From the NCBI GenBank assembly GCA_037355855.1, contig CM074759.1, forward strand, positions 5,084,001-5,148,000: a stretch of 64,000 bases of DNA, given 5' to 3'. This stretch comes from Pseudo-nitzschia pungens. Its lineage: Eukaryota > Bacillariophyta > Bacillariophyceae > Bacillariales > Bacillariaceae. Every line of letters starts with the position of its first letter. The first letter of the stretch is position 1. A program made the translations under genes and the position numbers. Positions 18,046-28,588 of this stretch are shown here, piece by piece. The notes beneath the pieces were generated by a model, which saw only the letters and a program-made list of their open reading frames with translations, had not been told where the DNA came from and searched no databases.

Positions 18046-19293
18046 ATGGTGATAGAAATTTCGAGCTGGAACTTTTTTCTTTCCCTGGTGCTGATTGTGA
18101 GTTGGTATCGTATCTTTGTCCGCGACGGGACATCCGTGTACACATCTCCGCACACATCCACATCCAAACACACATCCAAATACACATTCTCGGCTATCTA
18201 TCGCGATGGTGACGAATACCTCCGGCCGGTGACCGTAGAACGCGCCGAAGCTGCCGCTCCCCCCCCCGCCAACCGCAAAACCGCACGGAACGAATGCCTG
18301 GGCCTCGGTGTCGAACAGGCGATGGACCGTCTGCTGTCGGCTCACGACCAGGTGTTCGTCGCGATGCCGGCAAAGGCCGCCGGATCCACCATGAAGCGCT
18401 TCACGGCGCTCTGCACCAACACCGAGCACAAGGACAACGCGTTCAACCCCGACCGGGGACCGATCTACTCCAGGAGCGGCCGGCGGCCCATGGAAGAAAT
18501 CCTCACCATGTCCCTGCGTCCCCCGGCGATCGTGGCGTCGCACCTGTACGACGATGGCGCCCTGCAGAGCCTGGTGAAGCACGCGACGAGGCAGTCGCTG
18601 ATCATCTACATCCACCGGGAAGAGACGACGCGGCTGCTGTCGGCGATCAAGCAGGTGGCCACCCACAAACTCTGTTCGGCGGCGGCGGCGTCTGCAACGG
18701 ACACCGCCGGCGATGGCGATGGCGATGGCAATGGCGATCCCGAGAATCCCACCGACGGAGACCCACGAAACGATGAACGAAACAAAAACATACACGAGCA
18801 CCGAGAGAAAAACGAACCCCCCTGCCGGCTCACCGAGAAAGAGCTCGTGAAAGCGATCAAGAACGGGGTGGCGGAAATCGATCTGGGAGCCCCCAAGCTC
18901 CTGACGTGCGATTCGTACGATGCCATCGCGGACAACGCTCCCAATCTGGTGATCCTCCACTACAAGCAGGCCGGCAGGCTGCAAAAGCTGCTGGCGAAGC
19001 GTTTTTGCCCGGAGCTCTCGGAACGCGCGGCCGTTTCGATGAACGTGGGTTCCGACAAGCGGGCCATCCGCGTGGTTCTGGGCCACGCCGCGAGCGGCGG
19101 CAACGGCGATGGCAATGGCAACGTCGATGGCAATGGCAATGGCGACACGGTGACTCTGGACGAGTGGCTGGAGGCCAAGAGGAATCTGCTGGAGTATGCG
19201 CTGCAATTGAAAAACGACGTTTCGTGCCAGGCCAAAACCAGGGCCATGGAAGATGCCCTCCTGGCGTGTCCCGACGAGACCCTGCGGTTTTGA
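18046..19293 (+). CDS. sulfotransferase-like type II membrane protein
   Basis: 415 aa, single exon. The ATG at 18046 sits in CACCATGG and is chosen over an upstream TTG. An N-terminal signal-anchor (about residues 8-25, FFLSLVLIVSWYRIFV) suggests a Golgi-type type II protein. VFVAMPAKAAGSTMKRF (about 102-118) resembles the PAPS 5'-phosphosulfate-binding loop of sulfotransferases. LIIYIHREETTRLLSAI resembles the later 3'-phosphate-binding strand and helix with Arg and Ser. Two low-complexity Asp/Gly/Asn runs (GDGDGDGNGD and GNGDGNGNVDG) are insertions from GGCGAT repeats. It would transfer sulfate to a glycan or small molecule in the secretory pathway; the substrate is unknown. The fold call is moderate. 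Confidence 0.6.
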   Translation: MVIEISSWNFFLSLVLIVSWYRIFVRDGTSVYTSPHTSTSKHTSKYTFSAIYRDGDEYLRPVTVERAEAAAPPPANRKTARNECLGLGVEQAMDRLLSAHDQVFVAMPAKAAGSTMKRFTALCTNTEHKDNAFNPDRGPIYSRSGRRPMEEILTMSLRPPAIVASHLYDDGALQSLVKHATRQSLIIYIHREETTRLLSAIKQVATHKLCSAAAASATDTAGDGDGDGNGDPENPTDGDPRNDERNKNIHEHREKNEPPCRLTEKELVKAIKNGVAEIDLGAPKLLTCDSYDAIADNAPNLVILHYKQAGRLQKLLAKRFCPELSERAAVSMNVGSDKRAIRVVLGHAASGGNGDGNGNVDGNGNGDTVTLDEWLEAKRNLLEYALQLKNDVSCQAKTRAMEDALLACPDETLRF

Positions 19294-19658
19294 GAGCAAA
19301 ACCAAACCAACCGAAGAACGAGGGGATGGTGGTTGCCGCAAAGCCACCAAGCAACCAATCAGCGGAAGCAAAACAAAGCAAAGGAAAACAAAACAAACCA
19401 AAACAAAACCAATCCAACCACTGCCTGCCGGAACGAGGGACTGTGGGGATCCATTTGTCGCTGTGGGAATGCACAATCTCATGCAAGAAACGCACGATTT
19501 GTGTGCTGAATCTATAATATTCTATAAATGATGTATCAATAATGGAATGTAAATAATGATGCAATAATCGAAGAGGACAAAAAAAGTTAAAGATTGTTAA
19601 CGTCGGTGGTCGGTCGGTTGTATGCTTTCGTTTTCGTTTCATCCGCATTGCACCGCGG
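19294..19658. other. convergent intergenic spacer
   Basis: Shared 3' region of two convergent genes. A-rich imperfect repeats (AAACAAAGCAAAGG, CAAAACAAACC) lie at 19365-19412. No gene seen. Confidence 0.5.
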
Positions 19659-21306
19659 TTACGCGCTTGCTTGCTCCCTGGCTTCCCGTTCCTTTTGTTT
19701 CCGGATCATGACCTCGTTCCATTTTTCGAACTTGCGCTGCTGGGCCTCCATCTTTTCTTCCTCCCGCCGGTTCAGGAATCCGATCAGACCGCTGCCGCCG
19801 CCGCTGCCGGACGACGGCGCCGCGCCCACAATGTCCTTGGCCGACAGCTGCGGCGTGGACGGCCGAAAGGACGGATCGACGGCCGGCATTTCCGGTTCGA
19901 CCACCACCGATTTGCGGGCCATCTTGGCCAGGCCGCCCAATCCGCGGCTCATCTCTTGCTCCCGGACGTCGCGGTAGTACCGGACGCGTCGGTCCTGCTC
20001 GTCGGCGATCTCGTCGGCGTCCATGCCCTCGTACTGCCGCAGCAGATTCGGAATGTCGCTGTGGTTCTCGCGGGCAATCTCGATCAGAAAGGGTGTGATC
20101 CGCGCCAGCGTGTTGTCGGTCCGATCGGTCGGGTCCGTGTAGGGCTTGACCCTGACCACGTTTTCGGGGTGGAATTGTACCTCGGCGAGGTCGTCGTCGA
20201 TGACGATCATCCGGTTGATGTTGCGGTTGAGCTTGCTGAGGTCCTTGACGTGGACACCGTTGTGGTAGTAGGTTCCGTCGCGGTAGATCCGGTGCATGAT
20301 GCAGCCCTGCTTGTCGAGTTCGTTGACGACGGGGTCGGCGATCCCGTCGATGGAGGGCGAGTAAAGGACAATCTCGTAGTACTGGGCCATGTCGAGGAGG
20401 AACTTATCGACCCCCGGGCGCTTGGCGTGTCTCCACCCGCGCTTGCGATCCCACGAGGAACTCACGAGGGTGTTTTCGAGGTCCAGCACCAGAGTGTGGG
20501 GAACGGGGATGTCGTGCGGAACGTTGGGCATCTGCGGTGTCATGATCGATTGATTCGAGGATGTAAAACAAAACGGGGAAAGCGGATTAGGCTTGCGGGA
20601 TGGGATCAATAATTTTAATAAGAATAATAAAAATATCATCCCGGTTCGTTCCATCGTCCCGGTCAATACAATGGTCCTATCCAATCCGATCCGATCCGAT
20701 CCAATCCAATCCAAACCAATCGACTCGAAGAATCCACTCGAATCGATTAATCCAATCCAATCCAATCCAATCCAATGCAGTCTTTTCCCTTACCTGCGAC
20801 CAGTCCGGCAAGAGCTTCTCGTGGGACGGCTTGGCAATGTCGTCCACGAATTCCTCGATGAATTTCGTCAGGCCGATCATCTCGCACAGCTTGGCCGGGG
20901 GACTGTTGCTGTCGCTCAGCCCCCACACCAGGATTCCCGACGGCACGACAAAGCTCGCGTACCAAAAGTACTTGTTGGCGACAAAGCCCCGCTTGGTTCC
21001 TCCCGCCGAGCCGCTCCCGCCGGCTCCCCCGGAGGAGGAACCTTCTCCCCGGCCGAGAGATTTTGCGGCCCGCTCCTTGCGGGCGGCCCGGAGCGCGATG
21101 CGTTCCCGGGCCGTGACGGGTTGCTGCGGCCGAACGAGCGTGTTTGTTGTCGCATCCGAGAACCACCGGCGCGAAAGCGAAAGGGAATTCGAATGGTTGC
21201 CGGTCTTGGTCTTGGTGTTTCCCAGGTTCAACGCGTTCCGAAAGCTCGCGTTGCAATGTTGTCGCGAGGAGGAGGTCAGCGCGAGCAAGAAGCGATTCGA
21301 TGCCAT
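19659..21306 (-). CDS. TIM50: TIM50-like mitochondrial import receptor, two exons
   Basis: Exon 1 is 21306-20794, intron 20793-20532 (GTAAGG...CAG, 262 bp), exon 2 20531-19659; 461 aa. The N-terminus is a basic mitochondrial presequence with RRWFSDA, then one transmembrane segment (YFWYASFVVPSGILVWGL). The FCP1/NIF HAD-like domain begins HTLVLDLENTLVSSSW (from about residue 183) with RPGVDKFL and MIVIDDDLAEVQ downstream. In Tim50 this domain sits in the intermembrane space and hands preproteins from TOM to TIM23. The HAD DxDxT motif is degenerate here (D188-L-E190-N-T192), as is usual for Tim50, so phosphatase activity is doubtful. The intron is packed with TCCAA/GATCC pentamers. Confidence 0.88.
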
Positions 21307-21984
21307 GGTTTTTGCGGTCTTTTTTGTTTGTTCTTTCTTTGCTGTTGCTTTCTTGTTGTTGTGGTTGTGGTTGTGGTTGTTGTTGTTGTGGTTGTTGTTG
21401 TTGCTATTCCTGTTTGCGACGGTATCCAGTCTATTGGTCTGACGAAACCATGCGCTGGGATGCCCAGTGTGTTCGATCCGGTGTTGATTGTTGATTTGCG
21501 ATTTGGTGCCTTCCTGGGTTCGAAGCAGTAAGATTACAGATTACGGATTGCCAGGGGACTTCGCTGTTCCTCCAAAATCTCTTTCATCAACCCTCCGCCG
21601 TCGACGTCCGTACGGTAGAGTCACGTACTCATTTCTACGGGGACAAATTCGGATAGCCGAAGAGGGATTGATTCGATTCAAAACAGTTTGTAGTCGTGCC
21701 GCTCTCGAACTCTGGAATTTGGATTGGCTCATAACCTAAGATACATCATCATTCTTTGCTTTTCCAACAAGTTGTGTTTTTTCTTCACGAATGAAATCTT
21801 TCGTTTCGACATGTTGGATACAAAGTCCTAAGTAAAATTAATCTTACGAAGTAAGGTTACCGGTAAGGTTATCGTACAAGTAAGGTTTACAAGTAATTCT
21901 TTCGTTGACATCGGCAGTCGGTACACGCAGTCGGTAGTCGGCATTCTTGCAGTATTATCACTATCTTTTGTACCGGTAAAAGCA
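21307..21984. promoter_or_regulatory. divergent intergenic region, TIM50 / MBL hydrolase
   Basis: About 680 bp between divergently transcribed genes, so it should hold both promoters. A GTT/GTGGTT repeat run (21350-21412) lies just upstream of TIM50. AAGGTTACCGGTAAGGTTA-type words (21846-21872) lie upstream of the plus-strand gene. No specific element can be assigned. Confidence 0.4.
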
Positions 21985-23550
21985 ATGAATTCGAATCGGT
22001 TCCGCGCCCGTTTCCGACGCCACGGCTACGGTTCCCCCCTGGTGGCAGCAATCGGCTCGACGGCGATCGCCGCGGCATCGGCATGGAGCTACTGCTACTA
22101 TCGCTGCGGCCTCGACTCCGAACCGGAGTGCGGCGCGGAAGAACGCGGGATGGCGACGACCGCAACGAGGACAACGACTCGGTGTCTCGCTGCTTCCGGG
22201 GAGCGCGCAACAGCCGACCGCACCGATCGACCCCGCTTGGTCTTTCTCGGCAGCGGATCGTCGACGGGGTGCCCCAAACCAGGGTGCGCCATGCGATTCC
22301 GACCGAATGATAATAATAATAATGATAACGACAATGCCACCGCCGAAACGCGCGAAACCGAACCCACCCCGCCGGACTCGGAGGCCTGCGGGACTTCCTT
22401 TCGGGCGCTCGCGGGAGGGGATCCAAAAACCAATCCCGACTATCGGAACAATCCCTGCCTGCTCATTCACCACTACGACGAATCCACCCGGAGCTACAAG
22501 AACGTGGTCATCGACGTCGGAAAGACCTTTCGGGAGACTGCGTTGCGGTAGGTATTGGATGTGATGTGTTGCACTACACGCATGTACGGTATATTCCGGG
22601 AAACACAAAGCAAAGCAAAGAGAGCAAACCAAGTTATCCAACCAAGTGCTCGATTTTGTTTCTCACTTGCGGGTTTCTTGGTTTCGTAACCTACCGTTTT
22701 GGTTTGTTTCGTTTTGGTTTGGTTTGGTTTGTTGGTTGCCAGTTGGTTTCCGATTCACGGGATCGAAAGCCTGGACGCCATTGTCCTGACCCATCACCAC
22801 ATGGACGCCGCGGCGGGACTGGACGACCTCCGCGGCTTTCAACAAAAACGATGGCTGGCGCCCGAGGACGGAGAGGAAACGGTCGGAGGCAGAAAGTACG
22901 TCCGGGAGCCGATCCCCCTGTACATGTCCGAGTTTTGTCACCGCAATCTGCGGCCGCAGTTTCCCTGGCTGCTGCCGCCCGAGCCATCCGAAACGGCAAA
23001 CGACGCGCAGCGGGCCGGAGGTCGACCCGTCGTGAAACGGGACGTGGCGAGTTTCGACGTGACCATCTTTCGGGATTACCGCGCCGAGACGCCGGGGGGC
23101 ATTCCGATCGTGCCGCTGCCGATCTGGCACGGCGCCGACCTGATCTCGCACGGATTTGCCTTTTCGCTCCTTCCCGGGCCGTCGTCATCGAAGTCGGCGT
23201 CGCGGCCGCTCAACGTCGTCTACCTGTCGGACATTTCGGAAATGGTCCCCGAAACCCTCGACTACATCCAAACCAAGCTGCCACCGACGGACGTCTTGAT
23301 CGTCGACGCGCTGATGTGGGGCAAGTCTCATCCGGTCCACTACAGCCTCGAGCAGGCCGTGGAGATGGCCGGGACGATCCGACCCAGGGTGGGGACCTAC
23401 CTGGTGGGGATGAACTGCGACAGTTTCCTGCCGCACGACGCGATGAACGCCTACTTGCGGAAGGCCCGCGGGACGGAAACCAGCGGCAGTCCCATCGCCC
23501 TGGCCCGCGATGGATTGGTCGTCGAGCTTCCGGATCGGGATCCGCGGTGA
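21985..23550 (+). CDS. PhnP-type metallo-beta-lactamase-fold hydrolase, two exons
   Basis: Exon 1 is 21985-22547, intron 22548-22742 (GTAGGT...CAG, 195 bp with GGTTT repeats), exon 2 22743-23550; 456 aa. The join gives ALRWFPIHGIESLDAIVLTH. LGSGSSTGCPKPGC opens the fold. THHHMDAAAGLDDLR (from residue 204) is the metal motif; the final His of HxHxDH is replaced by Ala, as in the eukaryotic fission-yeast C777.06c/plant subfamily (recalled, not searched). WHGADL, VYLSDIS and LIVDALMWGKSHPVHYS are later motif blocks. Family members cleave cyclic phosphodiesters or related small esters; the substrate here is unknown. The N-terminus has a hydrophobic segment (about residues 17-35) and an Asn/Asp-rich insertion. 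Confidence 0.8.
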
Positions 23551-23872
23551 GATTGCTGGGACGTATGTAACGTACGTAACATACGTACTAGGAATACAAA
23601 ATGAAAAAAAAGGGCAAAACTCGAAGGATCGCATCGAAATAATAATAATAATAGCAAACGTTGAATCAATCATCACTCAGTTATCACTGGAATCAATTTC
23701 TTGCATTAAATTGCTCAAGGAAATCCATTCCTTGTTCCTAAGAAGTAATCTCTGTGGATATTGGATCGCGGGGACAAGACAATACCAGTATCCAGTGCCA
23801 TCTACGTGTACTAAACGCCCCTGTTTTTTTGTGGGTTTGAATCCGGCACGGACGCAATCGACGAAACCATCA
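23551..23872. other. convergent intergenic spacer
   Basis: Short AT-rich 3' region between convergent genes. ACGTATGTAACGTACGTAACATACGTA is an imperfect palindromic run at about 23560-23588, and (AAT)n lies at 23637-23651. Confidence 0.5.
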
Positions 23873-26800
23873 TCAGATGAATCCGGTCTTGGTCAGGATT
23901 CGCGTCATGTCGCTCTGGAAGGAAATGGGGATCATAAAGTCTTCCTTCCTGGGTTCCGGTGGAATATCCCCCTCCGGCCGCGCCTCCCCGGCGCGTTCCG
24001 GTTTGCTTCCGCTGCGATCCCGCGGCACCACAATGGTCCGGGACATCTTCATGGTTCCCTGTCCGTCCACCGCATCGTCGCGGAACCGGCCCTCGTACAC
24101 GGCGCCGTTCGTAAAGAGTATGGTTCCCCGTCCCTCCCGGCGGCCGTTGCTGAAGGACCCCTCGTACCGCTGGCCGTTGGGGTAAATGGCGGATCCGCGT
24201 CCCTCCATGGTGTTGTTGACCCACTGGCCGTCGTACAGAAATCCGTCCGCCTTTTTGAGGAGTCCCTGGCCGTTGCGCTTGCCGTCCTTCCAGATGCCGT
24301 CGTACAGGCTCTGGTCGGGCCAGGTAAAGACACCGAGCCCGTTCATGACCCCGTCCCTCCACTGGCCGTCGTAGACGGAACCGTCCGGCAAAAAGTACGT
24401 CCCGGTGCCGTAGCGAAGGTTCTCGCGGAACTCGCCAATGTACCGCGATCCGGGCTGGAGCGGGTCGGAGGATCCGTAGTAGTAGGTTCCCTTGCCCTGC
24501 ATCCGGCCGCGTTCCCATTCTCCCTCGTAGATGATCTTTTTGCGGTCCGAGGTCATGAGCCGTCCGTATCCGTGTTCCTTGTTGCGTTTCCATTGTCCCT
24601 CGTAGAGGGTTCCGTCGGTAAAGAGACAGATTCCTCGTCCCTCCCGCTTGCTGTCGACCATTTCACCCTCGTAAATGACGTACTTGGGCTTGGGCTTGTT
24701 CACGACAGCGGTCGCTCCGTTGCTGCCGCTCGCGGCACCGGTGCCACCACCCGACTGTTGTTGTTGTTGTTGTTGCTGCTGCTGCTGATTTTGTCGATGA
24801 TTTTGATTTTGTTGACCTTGTTGCTGATTTTGTTGTTGCTGCTGCTGAGAGGCAGCATCCGTGTCCTCCCGCTGGTAGTAGAGGAAATGGGCGGCCCTCC
24901 ACCGGGCTTTCTTGGCGTCCCCCACCGGGGGAAGGTAGATGTGGGTGGACCCGTGCTTGGCAGAGGCGGCACCGGTGGCCGGCTTGGACCGCTTCTTGAG
25001 GCGAATGGCACCGCTACCGCCGGCGCTTCCCGGAGCGGCTCGTTTCTTGGTGCCGGACCCGGTCATCGACGTGGCGGAGGCGTTGGCGTTCGATTGGGTC
25101 GGCAGAACGAGCCGCGATTTGGTCGACGAGGACGACGACGAAAAAGCCTTGGTTCCTCCTCCTTGTTTGCTCATTTCCGTGGCGGACGCCTGCGCGAGCC
25201 CCGGTGCCGATCCCACGAGGCTCGGGGAAGGATTGTTTTGGCCTTGTTGCGGTGCCGTTCTCGCGTCGGGAGAAAAGGGCGTCGTCGCCGACACCGCGGG
25301 CAGGCCGGCAGAAGCGTTGGACGCGGAGGATCCCTCGGGCCGGGAAGCGCCGGCCCGCTTGCGCTTGTGGGCAGACGACGACGATGCCGACAACGACGAC
25401 GATGCCAACTCGTCCGGGTAATCGTACGAGGCCCGCTTCCAGGTGGGATTCCTCCGGCGGGTCGAGTGGGGGCGGTGACCGCTGCTTCCGGGCTCCGACC
25501 CCGCCGTTGTCGCCGTTGTGCTTGGAACCGCCGTCGGGGACGACCGCGGGCGGCGGCGACAGGGAGTGACCGGGGGAGGAGGCGGTGGAGGAGGTTCCGT
25601 GACGACGTACTGCTTTTGGATCTGCAAAACATTGGTGTTGAGGTCCAGATACCCAATGATCTCAAAGGTCCCGAACTGGTTTTCGCCGCAGCCCCGAACC
25701 TGTATCAGGGGAGTCAACACAGAAGGTGTGGGTGCGGAAGAAGAAGATGGGTCAGCGGCATCAGCTGGGACGTGGGTTGTTCCGGAAGCCCGGGCGGGGA
25801 TCGTCGGCACGTGGTCCTTGGTGGTGCCGTCAAAAGCGAAAAAGTCCGGGGACGCGTCGGGAGCTTGCTTCTCGTCCTTGTCCTTGCCCTTGTCCTTGTC
25901 CTGGTCCTTGCTTTTGCTTGATCTTCCTTCGGCCTGGCCTTCGCCCGCGCCTACCAAGATCTGCAGCCCCGGACCGCACGGGGTGGCATTGAAAAAGAGA
26001 GAGAGCGTCTCCTCGATGCGCTGGATGGTCTGGTGGGCCCTGCTCCGGGCGGATTTCTTGGGAAGGAGGACCGCATTCTCAAAGTGTCCCTTCCAGGTCC
26101 CGCTGCTGGGACTCGCTCCGGGGTAGGCGGAAGAGGCCTCGGCAAAGTGCGGCAGGAGGGCGGAAAAGGTAATGACGGGGGGAGAGGAAGACGACGGAGA
26201 CGGAGATAGAGAGGCAGACGCCGTGTCTTTGTCGCTTGCCGGCGACGAAATGGTTTGTTTTCCTTCTCCATCTTCTGCAGCGGCAATGGCGGAAGAAGCA
26301 GGGGTGGCTGGGGATGTTTGTTCCGTGGATGCTTTACTGGTTGGCCCCGGAACGTCCCTTGTTTCGGAGGGCGGATTTTCTCCTCCACTCTCGGTCTGCT
26401 CCTTCTTCTTCTTCTTCTTTGTTGCCGGTGTTGTGTCCTCCGTTGACGAGGTTTTGTTCGGATCGTCGGCCGCGTCCTTGGTTCCTGCCGTTGCCGGATC
26501 CTTTTTTGGAGTCTCGTGCGTCGTTTCCGTGTCGGTTTTCGTATTGCTGGGATCTTCTGCTGGGGTGTGTTTGGTTGGGACCGGAGGTTCCTTGGATTTC
26601 GTTGCATCGGAGCCAGCCGCGTACGTGGACGTGGACTTGATGATGGATGTCAATGTGGAAATGAATGTCGATGACTTGTTGCCGGTAGCTGTCATGGCAT
26701 CCTTGGGATTATTGTTCTGAGATTGGTTCACCGTTCCGGACCCTTTGCTCGTGAATGATTCGGCAGTAGTGATCTTCGTTGTTGTTGCTGTCGTAGTTGT

Positions 26801-27532
26801 CTTCGTTGCACGCGCAGTTGCATTTGTTTCTGCCGTGCCTCCCCCGCCCTCGTTTGCCTTCGGTTCCGCGATCATGGGTGTGGGTGTGGTTGTAGGTGTG
26901 GGTCTAGCCGCCTCCGCAATTGGTGCTTTTCTGGATGGTTCTGCCTCGTCTTTGGTTGCTGTTTCTGTTTTTGTTTCTCTTTTTGTTTCTGTTGCTGCTG
27001 CCGCCGTAGAGGGAAGCGATGGTTGTGGAGGTTCGCTCGCTGTGGTCTTGCGGACGGAGTGGTCCTGTTTCGTTCCACTCTCCTTGTTGTTTGCAGTCGA
27101 ATTCGGATTCGGATTCGAATTCGAATTCGCAGCCGTGTTTGGGGTGGCTTCTTGGATCGGCGCCGCATGATCCTCCCCGTGGGCCTCCTCATCATTTCCA
27201 TTTCCATTTCCACTTCCACTTTCATTCCCGTGGTCTCCATCCCCGTGTTCTTCCGGAAACCGAACGTTCAGAGAGGGCACCGGAACTTCCGAGGGATGAG
27301 AGGCTTGCTCCCATTCGTAGCAAAAGGGCTGGGACGGGTCCTTTTTGGAGCGCTTGCTGCTGCTGCTCTTGGTGGAAAGCTGCGGTGCCGGAGAGACCCC
27401 CGCGGAAGCAACGGCCGCGCTTGCCTCGGCCGGAACCGGCACAAAGTCTCCAAATACCCACCGTCCCTTCCAGGACCATTTTTGGGAGGCCTCGTCAAAG
27501 GAGACGATCCCCCGCAGGGCGACGGTGGACAT
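23873..27532 (-). CDS. large MORN-repeat protein
   Basis: 1219 aa, single exon. The ATG at 27532 is preferred to an upstream TTG. Residues about 951-1180 hold roughly nine MORN repeats (YEGEW/YDGQW-x-G-G units, e.g. YDGQWRDGVMNGLGVFTW), which form membrane- or phosphoinositide-associated scaffolds. The N-terminal 40 residues (RGIVSFDEASQKWSWKGRWVFG) and a central block near 480-640 (TWKGHFENAVLLPKKS, VRGCGENQFGTFEIIGYLDL) look like a second, unrecognised domain. Between them are long low-complexity Thr/Ser/Glu/Lys tracts, and a Gln-rich run near 895-930 precedes the repeats. Likely a cytoskeletal or membrane scaffold; the role is unknown. Confidence 0.85.
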   Translation of the reverse strand: MSTVALRGIVSFDEASQKWSWKGRWVFGDFVPVPAEASAAVASAGVSPAPQLSTKSSSSKRSKKDPSQPFCYEWEQASHPSEVPVPSLNVRFPEEHGDGDHGNESGSGNGNGNDEEAHGEDHAAPIQEATPNTAANSNSNPNPNSTANNKESGTKQDHSVRKTTASEPPQPSLPSTAAAATETKRETKTETATKDEAEPSRKAPIAEAARPTPTTTPTPMIAEPKANEGGGGTAETNATARATKTTTTATTTKITTAESFTSKGSGTVNQSQNNNPKDAMTATGNKSSTFISTLTSIIKSTSTYAAGSDATKSKEPPVPTKHTPAEDPSNTKTDTETTHETPKKDPATAGTKDAADDPNKTSSTEDTTPATKKKKKKEQTESGGENPPSETRDVPGPTSKASTEQTSPATPASSAIAAAEDGEGKQTISSPASDKDTASASLSPSPSSSSPPVITFSALLPHFAEASSAYPGASPSSGTWKGHFENAVLLPKKSARSRAHQTIQRIEETLSLFFNATPCGPGLQILVGAGEGQAEGRSSKSKDQDKDKGKDKDEKQAPDASPDFFAFDGTTKDHVPTIPARASGTTHVPADAADPSSSSAPTPSVLTPLIQVRGCGENQFGTFEIIGYLDLNTNVLQIQKQYVVTEPPPPPPPPVTPCRRRPRSSPTAVPSTTATTAGSEPGSSGHRPHSTRRRNPTWKRASYDYPDELASSSLSASSSSAHKRKRAGASRPEGSSASNASAGLPAVSATTPFSPDARTAPQQGQNNPSPSLVGSAPGLAQASATEMSKQGGGTKAFSSSSSSTKSRLVLPTQSNANASATSMTGSGTKKRAAPGSAGGSGAIRLKKRSKPATGAASAKHGSTHIYLPPVGDAKKARWRAAHFLYYQREDTDAASQQQQQQNQQQGQQNQNHRQNQQQQQQQQQQQSGGGTGAASGSNGATAVVNKPKPKYVIYEGEMVDSKREGRGICLFTDGTLYEGQWKRNKEHGYGRLMTSDRKKIIYEGEWERGRMQGKGTYYYGSSDPLQPGSRYIGEFRENLRYGTGTYFLPDGSVYDGQWRDGVMNGLGVFTWPDQSLYDGIWKDGKRNGQGLLKKADGFLYDGQWVNNTMEGRGSAIYPNGQRYEGSFSNGRREGRGTILFTNGAVYEGRFRDDAVDGQGTMKMSRTIVVPRDRSGSKPERAGEARPEGDIPPEPRKEDFMIPISFQSDMTRILTKTGFI

Positions 27533-28588
27533 GCCGGGTGAGGGCAAAGACTCGGATCACGGAACGAAGCGATGCGATGCGAAGCAATGCGAAGCTGAAC
27601 AGCAGCCAATTCGAAACTCCGACGAGCCGCTTTCACAGTCGGTAATCTCACGGTTAGGTTATTTTCTCATCCCAGCGGAAGGGTTGTGATGGTGGTTGTG
27701 GATCGAGCTTCGAGCTATCGTGAGGGGTGATTCGTTCGACGATTGATTATGAGTGATGAGCGTGAGAGAGTGGAGAGCTGAAAAGTTGCAGAACTCCTTA
27801 CTCTAAGGTTACCGTACGATATACCGTACAATAGTACGAAGTACATGGATGAACTGTGCCCAATGGATCGTGCCGGGGGTCAGAAGTCGAGGCAGAACTC
27901 GGGTGAGGATCTACAGTCATTTCTTATGTACGGTACATACCATAAATATCTATGACATACTGAATACCATCAATGAGTAATTTAGCTAACCTTACTTAAA
28001 GTTAAACCTTACCATAGACTGTTCATCTATTTGTAACCTTACCTGGTAATATTATTAATCTTACTCGTAAATTCAAAATACCGTATCTTAGCAAGTAAAT
28101 TAAGGTTAACCTTACGAGTAGCTTACTTCGCTTCTTACTAAGTTCCGTATTCGTACGTTGTAAACCTTACCTTGCACGATGCGTACGGTACAGCGGAGAG
28201 ATTGCGAGTACATACAACGGACTAAAAAAACATGCCAATCAGACATCGCCAGCCATCACCGAATTTCCTCCACTCCCGATTGTCCTCCTCATCTCTGATC
28301 TCTTGTTGAGATTGATATTGCAACCAGGGGTAAAATAATAATATTATATCACGCCTGATTGCAACCATTGCAACTACGTAGTAAATCTTACTTCGGACTA
28401 TTTCTCACCACAAGCGACAAGCGACAAGACGACTGACGGCTCACTCACTCCTCACTCCATCCATTCTGCTAGTCTGGTCTTTCTGTTTGCGAGAAAGTTC
28501 CATCACAGCATTCCACCCCGAATTACTTCAACCGCATCATTGTTTCCTTCGACGTCAGTCAACAACAACAACGACAACAACAACGAAA
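27533..28588. promoter_or_regulatory. divergent spacer, MORN protein / Mpv17 protein
   Basis: No gene in about 1 kb. It should contain both promoters. It is dense in AAGGTTA/TAACCTTAC/GTACGAAGTAC words, including the near-palindrome TTAAGGTTAACCTTAC (about 28101-28116). Short (GGCTCACTCACTCC) repeats lie just upstream of the plus gene. Confidence 0.45.

Noticed and set aside
17962..19482. 506-aa open frame on the minus strand opposite the sulfotransferase-like gene
   Set aside because: Mirror frame of a GC-rich coding exon; no domain, no ATG context, and the plus frame has a coherent membrane anchor and P-loop.
23510..25921. 803-aa plus-strand open frame opposite the MORN gene
   Set aside because: Antisense shadow: repeats of MORN codons produce repetitive antisense peptides; the minus frame carries the clear MORN repeats.
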